63,275 nucleotides of DNA from Verrucomicrobia bacterium UBA6775 (GTDB lineage Bacteria > Verrucomicrobiota > Verrucomicrobiia > Limisphaerales > UBA1096): contig DKGH01000158.1 of assembly GCA_002453165.1 (NCBI GenBank), positions 1 to 63,275 on the forward strand, read 5' to 3'. Each line of letters begins with the position of its first letter. Within the stretch, counting starts at the first letter, position 1. The position numbers and the translations under genes are program-made. The notes under the pieces were generated by a model, which made no database searches, had not been told where the DNA came from, and saw only the letters and a list, made by a program, of their open reading frames with translations. Positions 1-7,261 of this stretch are shown piece after piece.

Positions 1-205
1 TCTCTCTACTCATCGATGTCTCTGTATCTCCACCTTTGTGAGAGAGGACAAACACACTCATACGTAGGTCGTACTTAATTGAGATTTAGGTCTAAGAACG
101 TTTGGAACAGAAGAAGTAAGAGAATCAAAGGGAACTTCAAAATCTCTAAGAACAAATCGAAAGAGTTATAATTATATTATCATGAGATAAATTAAGCTAA
201 ATTGA
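1..205. other. AT-rich edge without a recognisable gene
   Basis: No convincing coding region, RNA gene or repeat is visible here. The stretch is clearly more AT-rich than the body of the window, and it is continuous in composition with the small gene next to it. Confidence 0.5.
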
Positions 206-460
206 TTATTTGATGCGGCGACGTAAGAGAAGTGGATCAAAATTATCGTTACTATCGTAAGCAAAGGGTTCCCATCCCTTAGGGATTTTCTTGCCATTGG
301 ATGTTTTAAACTCCCATTGCTGATTTTTGTCCCACGACAAAATTTCAATTTTTTCCAAAAGGTTCTTATTAGTAGGTTTATTTGAAGCACCTGTACTGAG
401 AACTACAGTAGTAGTTAACAATACACCTATAGCAAATGATTTCCATTCAAGTATTTTCAT
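206..460 (-). CDS. Small exported protein of unknown function
   Basis: An 84-residue protein that I do not recognise. Residues about 8-25 form a hydrophobic stretch (KSFAIGVLLTTTVVLSTGAS) that looks like a signal peptide, so the mature protein is probably periplasmic or secreted. The mature part holds two tryptophan-centred pieces, ILSWDKNQQWEFK and PKGWEPFAYD, and ends in a basic LLRRRIK tail. The GWEPFAYD piece recalls the GWE(L/P) turn of small DUF4177-like proteins, but this is only a visual resemblance. The gene is AT-rich like its surroundings and unlike the GC-rich genes that follow, which suggests a different origin or a low-selection spacer region. Reality of the gene is supported by the leader followed by a soluble segment; function is unknown. 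Confidence 0.5.
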   Translation of the reverse strand: MKILEWKSFAIGVLLTTTVVLSTGASNKPTNKNLLEKIEILSWDKNQQWEFKTSNGKKIPKGWEPFAYDSNDNFDPLLLRRRIK

Positions 461-782
461 GGTCGTCTATTTAAACACGTTGGCTGATACAAAGGTTACG
501 AATTTAAGCATTAAAAGCAGAGAGAGAGGCTAAATTCATCTGAATAAGTTCCGATAATTGGGTCTGTTTGGACATTTAAGATTGATGAATCACAATGAAT
601 TCATCAGATGAGGGACGGTGATGTTTTCTGTGCTTTGTATTTACAAAATTCACCGAAATTTCCAAAACTCAATGTTCTCAACGGTTTTCGACGATTTGTT
701 TTCGGTTTGAAAATTCACTAAAGTAACCATCCGGCGAAAGGTTGACGGGGGGAGGATCTCTCTTCAGTTTTTTCACTTCGTT
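461..782. other. Intergenic AT-rich stretch, no gene seen
   Basis: I see no gene here. The composition moves from AT-rich to GC-rich toward position 720. The stretch ends at a tandem copy of the iterated palindrome, which lies just ahead of the DUF1552 gene and presumably inside its leader region. Confidence 0.4.
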
Positions 783-808
783 CGCTTGGCCAAGCGCTTG
801 GCTAAGCG
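783..808. repeat. Tandem pair of the iterated palindrome
   Basis: A perfect CGCTTGGCCAAGCG (783-796) shares its last CG with a second unit that has one mismatch (795-808, GGCT for GGCC). The pair sits in the 5' leader of the DUF1552 gene. Its last base joins the following bases to make GGAG (808-811), a plausible ribosome binding site 10 bases ahead of the ATG at 822. Confidence 0.9.
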
Positions 809-821
809 GAGTGTTGCTTTG

Positions 822-2084
822 ATGAACGTTGACAGACGAAATTTCTTGAAGGGCGCTGGCGTGGCCATTGCGTTGCCGCTGCTTGAGTCGATGCCTGCCC
901 TGCGCGCGGCGCAAAAGGCCGCCAAGAGTGCAGGGCCGGTGAAGCGGTTTGTTTGTTTGTCGAACAATTACGGTATTTATAAGAAGGGCTTTTTCCCTGC
1001 CACGGCGGGCACGGATTACGTGTTGCCGCCGACGCTGAATCCGCTTGAGCGGCATCGCAGGGATTTCACGGTCTTCTCCAATCTCGACCACGGCAACACG
1101 GGCGGGCATCAGGGCGTGCCTGTGCTGCTCAGTGGTGTGCGGCCGCATCTGGCGGCGGGTTTTCCGGAAGGCAATATCAGCCTCGACCAGAAAATGGCCG
1201 AACACGTGGGCGCGGCCACGCGGTTTCCGTCGCTGACGGTTCGCGTGAATGAAGCCAATTTCACCAGCTTCACGCGTACGGGAGTGCAGGTGCCGGCGAT
1301 TGATTTGCGGCAAACGTATCGCGCCTTGTTCCTCGAGGAACCGGCCGCAGCCAAGGCCAAGCAACGGCAGCAATTCAAGCTGCACGGCAGTATTTTGGAT
1401 GTGGTGCTGGAGCAGGCGAAAGCGGTGAAGGGCGAGCTCGGTAAGCAGGATCAGCACAAGTTTGAGGAGTACCTCGACTCGGTGCGGTCGCTGGAGAAAA
1501 AGATCGTGCAACAGGAGCCGTGGATCGACCAGCCCAAGCCGAAGACCGATCAGCCCGAGCCGCCTCAAGGCAAGGGCACGGCGGCCGATCTCAAGGCGAT
1601 GATAGAGCTGATTGCGCTGGCGATCCAGACCGACTCCACGCGAGCGATCACGCTTTCGTCCGGTTTTGTGAATGGCGACTTCGGGCTCAACGGCGGCTAC
1701 CACGGTTTTTCGCATCACGGCAATCGCGACAGCCACACCAGTGCGCTGATGAAGATCGAGGCCAACATGACCACGCAGATGGCGCACCTGCTTGACCTGC
1801 TCAAGGCGCACCCGGATCCCATCAACGGCGGCACATTGCTCGATCACACGATGGTGTTCTTCGGCTGCGGCATGGCCACGGGCACGCACTCCACGAAAAA
1901 CCTCCCGCTGCTGCTCGCGGGCGGCGGCTTCAAGCACGGCGAGTCGAAGATTTATCCAGAAGAAGATGCCCAGCGCGTGCCGGCGGCGAACCTGCTGCTG
2001 TCCATGCTGCAGAACTTCGGTGTGGAAGCCGACCGCTTTGGCACCAGCTCCGGCACCCTGACCGGCCTCGAGCGGAAATCATGA
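822..2084 (+). CDS. DUF1552 secreted protein (HxxSHH family)
   Basis: A 420-residue protein of the DUF1552 family (PF07586), which is common in Planctomycetota and Verrucomicrobiota and of unproven function. It is usually encoded beside PSCyt/PSD cytochrome-like proteins. The ATG at 822 gives MNVDRRNFLKGAGVAIALP, a Tat-like leader with an RR motif; the in-frame TTG at 786 lies inside the palindrome and is rejected as a start. The family motif is HGFSHH at about residues 294-299. The stop overlaps the next start as ATGA (2081-2084), so the two genes are almost certainly co-translated. The likely role is an exported partner of the downstream DUF1592 protein; any enzymatic activity is inference. 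Confidence 0.9.
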   Translation: MNVDRRNFLKGAGVAIALPLLESMPALRAAQKAAKSAGPVKRFVCLSNNYGIYKKGFFPATAGTDYVLPPTLNPLERHRRDFTVFSNLDHGNTGGHQGVPVLLSGVRPHLAAGFPEGNISLDQKMAEHVGAATRFPSLTVRVNEANFTSFTRTGVQVPAIDLRQTYRALFLEEPAAAKAKQRQQFKLHGSILDVVLEQAKAVKGELGKQDQHKFEEYLDSVRSLEKKIVQQEPWIDQPKPKTDQPEPPQGKGTAADLKAMIELIALAIQTDSTRAITLSSGFVNGDFGLNGGYHGFSHHGNRDSHTSALMKIEANMTTQMAHLLDLLKAHPDPINGGTLLDHTMVFFGCGMATGTHSTKNLPLLLAGGGFKHGESKIYPEEDAQRVPAANLLLSMLQNFGVEADRFGTSSGTLTGLERKS

Positions 2085-5000
2085 ACCGCCCGCGCGGCAT
2101 CGCGTTTCTCCTGCTGCTCGCCGTCGTCTGGCCGCTTGGCCAAGCGCGTGCGGACAAGGCACTCAATGCGCTGAAACCATTTCTGCGCACGCACTGCCTC
2201 GAGTGTCACGGACCGGACAAGCAGAAGAACGAAATTCGTTTCGATACATTGGGCACCGACCTCACCGACCGGCGCACGCTGGAGATTTGGCAGGATGTGC
2301 TGGATCAATTGAACCTCGGCGAGATGCCGCCCAAGAAAGCCGCGCAACCCGAGCGCGCGGACACCGCCCAGTTTATCGACGCCCTCAGCGCGCGGCTGGA
2401 GCTGGCCTACGCGCAGCGCAAGAGCACCGGCGGCCAAACGGTCATCCGCCGCCTGAACCGCCTCGAACTACGCAGCACCCTGCGCGATCTGTTGCACTTG
2501 CAGGGCGCGGCGTATCGGCCCGGCGCAGTGAGTGGGCTCGTGGACAACAACGGCAATGGCCGCGTGGAGCGGCAGGGCAACGATCCAGTGCGTTTCTTTC
2601 CCGAGGACGAATTGGACGAGGGCTTTGCCAATATCGGCGACCGGCTGGTGATGTCCGATTTCCTGCTCAACCTCATGCTCGGTGCCGCCGAGGAAACCAT
2701 TGGCGCCGCCACGCACCCCGGGCCGCGGCCGGCCGTGCAGCCGCGCGAATTTGCCGCGCCCTTCGTGCAGGGCCGCAAGCTGGGCCAGCGCACCATCGAG
2801 ACGGTGGCGCGCGAGGAGTTTCACAAGGATGTCGACCTGCTCACGCAACGCTACTACGAGGGCGGCGACGGTCGGCTGGTGCCGCGCGAACTGGGCGGCG
2901 GCGTGCGCACCTCGGCACGGTATCGCGTGACCATTGAGGTGAGCGGCCACAACCAGAAACATCCGTGGGATGAACTGGCCAAGACGGATCAGACGAAGCT
3001 GTTCAAGATTGGACTGCACGTGGCCGACGCGCGCAACGGCGGCATCGGCGGGCCCACCTCGCGCACGGTGCAGGTTTGGGATTTGCCCGGCGACGGCAAG
3101 CGGCGTGCGTTCAGCGCCGAGTTGTGGATTGATGACACGTGGATGCCATGGGTCGGCTGGGAGAACGGCCCGTACGATCGCAATTTTCGCGCCGAGCGGT
3201 TGGTGAAGAAATATTATCCGGCACAATTCAAGCCGCGCCCGGATCGCAAGGCCGTGCCGAAGGAAGTGTACGACGCGTGGCCGGTGGAGATGGCGCGCGT
3301 GCTGCTCAAGGCCGGTTATGCCGGGCCAAATGTTCGCGTGCATCGGCTGAAGCTCGAGCCGTTGATTGATGAATGGCCGCCGCGCAGTCACGTGGCGTTG
3401 TACGGCAGCGGGCCGGTGGCACCAGCGGATGTTGAAAAGCTGCTGAAGAATTTCGCCGCTCGCGCCTGGCGCCGGCCGGTGACCGATGCCGAAGTGGCCC
3501 CGTACGTGAAGCTCGTGCGTGGATTGATGGCGGATCCCAAGGCCAAGCCATTGGGCGCGATCAAGGATTTGAAGTGCCGCGTGTATCACGGCAAATGGAC
3601 CAAGCTGCCGAAGTTCGACGAGCTGAAGCCGGCGGCCGAGGGTGCGTTGGCCGGCGGGTTAATCGACATTCGCCCCGCACGCAGGCCGGACTATTACGGC
3701 ATGGTGTTTGAAGGCCGGCTTGAGGCACCGGTGGCGGGCGAGTACGCATTTGAGCTGGCGTCTGACGACGGCTCGCGTCTGATCGTCGCCAACCAAAAAG
3801 TCATCGAGCACGACGGCCTGCACGGCGCCTCCACCAAGCGCGGCAAAGTGCGCTTGGCCAAGGGCACGCACGCGATTCGGCTGGAGTATTTCGCTTACGG
3901 CCGGCCGAACAGTTTGCGCTTGGCTTGGAGCGGGCCGGGCATCGCGAGCACGCCGTTATCCGTCGCCCAAACCGCGCCGCAGCAAATCGTGGGCAACCCC
4001 GACGAAGCCCGCGCCATCCGCGCCTTGCAGGCGGGCTACACGGCGCTGCTGTGTTCGCCGCGCTTTTTGTACCTGCGCGAAAACGCCGGCGACCTCGACG
4101 CCTACGCGCTGGCCTCGCGCCTTAGTTATTTCCTGTGGTCGTCGATGCCCGACGAGACACTCTTCCGCCTCGCCGCCAAAAACAAACTGCGCGAGCCGGC
4201 CGTGATGCGTGCGCAGGTGGAGCGCATGTTGAAGGATCCCAAGTCCGAGGCCTTCGTGCAGAACTTCACCACCACCTGGCTGCGGCTCGACAAGCTCGGC
4301 AAAATGCCGCCGGAGAAGGGTGGGCCATTCCGGTTTTATCACGACCGCAGAATGGAGCCGATGCTGTCGAAGCAGGCCGCTGCGTTTTTCGCTGACGTGC
4401 TTGTGCGCAACGAACGCATTACCACCTTCATCCATTCCGATCACACGTACCTCAATGCCCACATTGCCCGCTGGATGTACAACCGCGACGATGTGCCCGG
4501 CGAAGGCATGATCCGCGTGCTCACTCACGACCCGCGCCGAGGCGGCATCCTCACCATGCCCGCCGTGATGACCGCCACCGCCAACGGCGTCGACACCTCG
4601 CCCATCGTGCGCGGTGTGTGGTTGCTGGAAAATATTTTGGGCACACCGCCCTCGCCGCCGCCGCCCGATGTCGAGCCGCTCTCGCCCGATCTGCGTGGCG
4701 CCAAGACCATCCGCGAACAACTCGAGCTGCACCGCAAACACGAGGCTTGCGCCAGTTGCCACCGCAAGATTGACCCGATGGGATTTGCCTTCGAAAATTT
4801 TGACCCCGTCGGCCGCTGGCGCACCAACTACCGCACCAACTACCGCCCCAAAATCGACGCCACCACCGAACTGCCAAACGGCGATCAACTAGCGGACATC
4901 GTCGCCTTCAAGCAAATGCTCCTAAAACGCGAGCCCGATTTCGCCCGCTGCCTCACCGAGAAAATGCTCACCTACGCCACCGGCCGCCGCCTCGAGCCTC

Positions 5001-5110
5001 TCGACCGCGGCGAGATCAACCGCATCACCTCCGCCCTCGCCAAAAACGGCAACCGCCTCCGCGACCTCGTCCACCTCGTGGCCACCAGCGAGATTTTTTT
5101 GCAGAAGTGA
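2081..5110 (+). CDS. PSCyt1/DUF1587-DUF1592-DUF1588-DUF1585 protein with PA14 insert
   Basis: A 1009-residue secreted protein of the planctomycete-type cytochrome-like family. The signal peptide ends in the palindrome-encoded WPLGQA. A first haem-type motif CLECH is at residues 39-43, followed by GEMPPKKAAQP and the DUF1587-like RLNRLELRSTLRDLL. A PA14-like segment (about 510-620, with GMVFEGRLEAPVAGEYAFEL) is inserted before the DUF1592 block (ALASRLSYFLWSSMPDETL). A second haem motif CASCH at 890-894 with KIDPMGFAFENFDPVGRWR marks DUF1588, and the end is DUF1585-like. It probably acts outside the cytoplasm, in electron transfer or carbohydrate binding. It is translationally coupled to the DUF1552 gene. 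Confidence 0.92.
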   Translation: MNRPRGIAFLLLLAVVWPLGQARADKALNALKPFLRTHCLECHGPDKQKNEIRFDTLGTDLTDRRTLEIWQDVLDQLNLGEMPPKKAAQPERADTAQFIDALSARLELAYAQRKSTGGQTVIRRLNRLELRSTLRDLLHLQGAAYRPGAVSGLVDNNGNGRVERQGNDPVRFFPEDELDEGFANIGDRLVMSDFLLNLMLGAAEETIGAATHPGPRPAVQPREFAAPFVQGRKLGQRTIETVAREEFHKDVDLLTQRYYEGGDGRLVPRELGGGVRTSARYRVTIEVSGHNQKHPWDELAKTDQTKLFKIGLHVADARNGGIGGPTSRTVQVWDLPGDGKRRAFSAELWIDDTWMPWVGWENGPYDRNFRAERLVKKYYPAQFKPRPDRKAVPKEVYDAWPVEMARVLLKAGYAGPNVRVHRLKLEPLIDEWPPRSHVALYGSGPVAPADVEKLLKNFAARAWRRPVTDAEVAPYVKLVRGLMADPKAKPLGAIKDLKCRVYHGKWTKLPKFDELKPAAEGALAGGLIDIRPARRPDYYGMVFEGRLEAPVAGEYAFELASDDGSRLIVANQKVIEHDGLHGASTKRGKVRLAKGTHAIRLEYFAYGRPNSLRLAWSGPGIASTPLSVAQTAPQQIVGNPDEARAIRALQAGYTALLCSPRFLYLRENAGDLDAYALASRLSYFLWSSMPDETLFRLAAKNKLREPAVMRAQVERMLKDPKSEAFVQNFTTTWLRLDKLGKMPPEKGGPFRFYHDRRMEPMLSKQAAAFFADVLVRNERITTFIHSDHTYLNAHIARWMYNRDDVPGEGMIRVLTHDPRRGGILTMPAVMTATANGVDTSPIVRGVWLLENILGTPPSPPPPDVEPLSPDLRGAKTIREQLELHRKHEACASCHRKIDPMGFAFENFDPVGRWRTNYRTNYRPKIDATTELPNGDQLADIVAFKQMLLKREPDFARCLTEKMLTYATGRRLEPLDRGEINRITSALAKNGNRLRDLVHLVATSEIFLQK
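2133..2146. repeat. Iterated palindrome, perfect
   Basis: A perfect 14-mer in the signal peptide of the PSD-type protein. It reads L-G-Q-A directly before the mature sequence RADKAL. Confidence 0.95.
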
Positions 5111-5118
5111 CTTCCCTT

Positions 5119-5136
5119 GATTTAGGTCGCTAAATC
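5119..5136 (+). other. Small intergenic hairpin
   Basis: GATTTAG and CTAAATC form a perfect 7-bp stem with a GTCG loop just after the stop of the PSD-type gene. There is no T tract, so this is at best a weak terminator or an mRNA end-protection structure. Confidence 0.4.
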
Positions 5137-5179
5137 CGCTCGCGGAAGTTGGTGGACGGTGGTAGCAGTGCGGGAGTTC

Positions 5180-7189
5180 ATGAGGTTTTTATTGGAGCAA
5201 CTGCGTTCGTGCTGCTTGGAAGTTGTTTTATTTTTGTGTTTGTTTGCAGTGAGTACCAGCCATGGGATGGAGGATTTTCAAGTCGGTTTTGGCCGAAGTA
5301 AAATCACGCCGATGGAGTCGCTATGGATGTCTGGTTATGCTGGGCCACATAGGGTGGCGAAAGGGGTTATGGATGATCTGTATGCACAGGCCTTGGCGAT
5401 TCAGGACGGTTACGGATCGCGGGCGTTGCTGCTGCGCATTGATGTATGCGTGATGCATGATTCGACGGTCACACGGATTTGTGACCTCATCAAAAAACGC
5501 ACCGGACTGATGAGACGCCAGATTCTCGTCAACATTTCGCACACGCATTCCGGCCCGGCTGTCGACGAGTTGCATCATTATCCGATGTCCACCGAAGACC
5601 GTGCCAAGCTGGCAGCCTACACGGAGCGGCTCAAGTCGTTGTGTGCTGATGCGGCGGTGGAGGCGGTGGAAGATCTGAAGCCGGCAGTGCTCGATTTCGG
5701 TGTGGGAGAGGCTCACTTTTTTCACAACCGCCGCGGACTTGATGCGGCCGGCCGCTACACCGGGATGCGGGCAAATCCAAACAACCACACGGACCGCGAT
5801 GTGCCGGTGCTGCGCGTTTCGGATACGGATGGACTGGTGCGCGGGGTCGTCTTTGGAGCGGCGTGTCATTGTGTTACCCTGGGAGTGAATGACAAATACT
5901 CAGGCGACTACGCGGGTCAGGCACGCATCCAACTTGAAAAAAAAATCCCCAATGCACTGTTTGTCACCGGCTGCGGGGCGGATGCCAATCCGCATCGCGC
6001 ATCCAACGGAGTCGAGCTTGTGCGTCAGCACGGTGTCACGCTGGCAGCCGAGGTGAATCGTGTAATGGCCGAGCCGATGGTTTCGGTCCGTGGCCCGTTG
6101 AAAACACAGTTTCGCTATGTGGAACTGCCGCTGATCCAATTCGAGTCACGGGCGGAGGTCGAGCAAGTGCGTCGTGGCCCTTACGCTGACTATGGCACAG
6201 TCAACAAGCTGCTGGCCCAGCTCGACCGTGGGGCGCGGTTGCCCACATCTTATTCTGCGCCGTTCGCCGTTTGGCAGTTTGGTAATGACCTCACGCTTGC
6301 GGGGCTGCCGGAGGAGACTGTTTCCGAATATGTCCCCCTGCTAAAGCGAGCGGTTGGCAAACGAAACCTCTGGACGGCCGGTTATTGCAACAGCGTGGCA
6401 AGTTATTTGCCCACTGTCCGGATTATGAAACAAGGCGGGTACGAGACCCGTGGGTTTATCGCGGACTCGCTTGCCGGTTGGTATGCACCCGAGACTGAGA
6501 AGATACTCGTCGATGCCGTTGCCCAGATGGTGGACGATGCCGCGCATCAAGTCACCGAACAATTCAAGCCGACCCACATCAAGACCTACGCTGAATGGCG
6601 CTTCGATCCGGAAGACCTCCACTCCGGCCTGAAAGCCATCGGCAACGTGAAGCGTGGCAGTCGTGGGATCCGACTCGATGGGGACAGTTATCTCGAGGGC
6701 GGTTCCTTAAATCTGTCCGAGGCCGGAACCCTCGGGCTGACGATGGCGGCCTGGGTCAAGCCGGCCCCAGCCGGCTTGAAGGGCAACCGCATGATCATCT
6801 GCCAGTGGGCCAATGAAGTTGCCAAGGACCGGTTTGGCTTCAGCATCAACAACGGCAGGCCGAGCCTCGGGATCGGCGATGGTGTCACCGGGGAACAAGG
6901 GTTCACCGCCGACCAAAATATTGCCACCGATCGATGGACCTTTGTTGCTGCAACGTGGCATCCCTCCACACGCCAATACCGCGTGTACATCGACGGCAGA
7001 CTCACCGCCACCACCGGCAATCAGACTGGTAGCGGCATCAATCCCAAAAGCCCAGTTACTTTAAAGATTGGCGCCCAGGCGACCGATGGTCATCCGCGCA
7101 AATTCATCGGCCAGATCGACGATGTGTGGCTTGGCAACGCCTTGAACCCGGTTGGGATTGAGCAACTTTACAATTCATCGAAAAGGTAG
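5180..7189 (+). CDS. Neutral/alkaline ceramidase-like protein with C-terminal LamG domain
   Basis: A 669-residue secreted protein. After a leader (RSCCLEVVLFLCLFAVSTSHG) it starts with FQVGFGRSKITPMES, and the pieces GYAGPHRVAKGVMDDLYAQA and HTHSGP (His121, His123) are typical of the neutral ceramidase N-terminal fold (PF04734), a zinc amidase. The stretch CVTLGVNDKYSGDYAG corresponds to the family's later ligand region. Residues from about 505 form a LamG-like jelly roll (MAAWVKPAPAGLKGNRMIIC, WTFVAATWHPSTRQYRVYIDG), a likely ligand-binding module. The ATG at 5180 places the leader at the N terminus; an in-frame GTG at 5159 is possible. Many bacterial members of this fold have no demonstrated ceramidase activity, so the substrate is open. 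Confidence 0.8.
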   Translation: MRFLLEQLRSCCLEVVLFLCLFAVSTSHGMEDFQVGFGRSKITPMESLWMSGYAGPHRVAKGVMDDLYAQALAIQDGYGSRALLLRIDVCVMHDSTVTRICDLIKKRTGLMRRQILVNISHTHSGPAVDELHHYPMSTEDRAKLAAYTERLKSLCADAAVEAVEDLKPAVLDFGVGEAHFFHNRRGLDAAGRYTGMRANPNNHTDRDVPVLRVSDTDGLVRGVVFGAACHCVTLGVNDKYSGDYAGQARIQLEKKIPNALFVTGCGADANPHRASNGVELVRQHGVTLAAEVNRVMAEPMVSVRGPLKTQFRYVELPLIQFESRAEVEQVRRGPYADYGTVNKLLAQLDRGARLPTSYSAPFAVWQFGNDLTLAGLPEETVSEYVPLLKRAVGKRNLWTAGYCNSVASYLPTVRIMKQGGYETRGFIADSLAGWYAPETEKILVDAVAQMVDDAAHQVTEQFKPTHIKTYAEWRFDPEDLHSGLKAIGNVKRGSRGIRLDGDSYLEGGSLNLSEAGTLGLTMAAWVKPAPAGLKGNRMIICQWANEVAKDRFGFSINNGRPSLGIGDGVTGEQGFTADQNIATDRWTFVAATWHPSTRQYRVYIDGRLTATTGNQTGSGINPKSPVTLKIGAQATDGHPRKFIGQIDDVWLGNALNPVGIEQLYNSSKR

Positions 7190-7198
7190 GGCTGGATT

Positions 7199-7235
7199 AA
7201 CTCCGATTGTTTAGTTTTTGAATCCGTACGGAGTT
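7199..7235 (+). other. Intergenic inverted repeat
   Basis: AACTCCG (7199-7205) and CGGAGTT (7229-7235) are perfect inverted arms around a 23-base T-rich loop, between the ceramidase-like gene and the next PSD-type gene. It could be a weak terminator or leader structure; nothing else is visible in this gap. Confidence 0.3.
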
Positions 7236-7261
7236 TGGGTAGTCAGTTAATCGACACAAAC

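Noticed and set aside
783..808. Tandem 12-bp palindromes as a CRISPR array
   Set aside because: No spacers of constant length, units share bases, at most two to three units per site and no cas genes.
786..821. TTG at 786 as the start of the DUF1552 gene
   Set aside because: It lies inside the palindrome; the ATG at 822 has GGAG at 808-811 and begins a proper RR leader.
678..1937. Long open frames antisense to DUF1552, and similar antisense frames elsewhere (for example 2468-3589, 8453-9688, 48704-49762, 51149-52387)
   Set aside because: They are shadows of high-GC genes: Arg/His/Ala-rich, no family match, no leader, no ribosome binding site, and each lies opposite a recognised gene.
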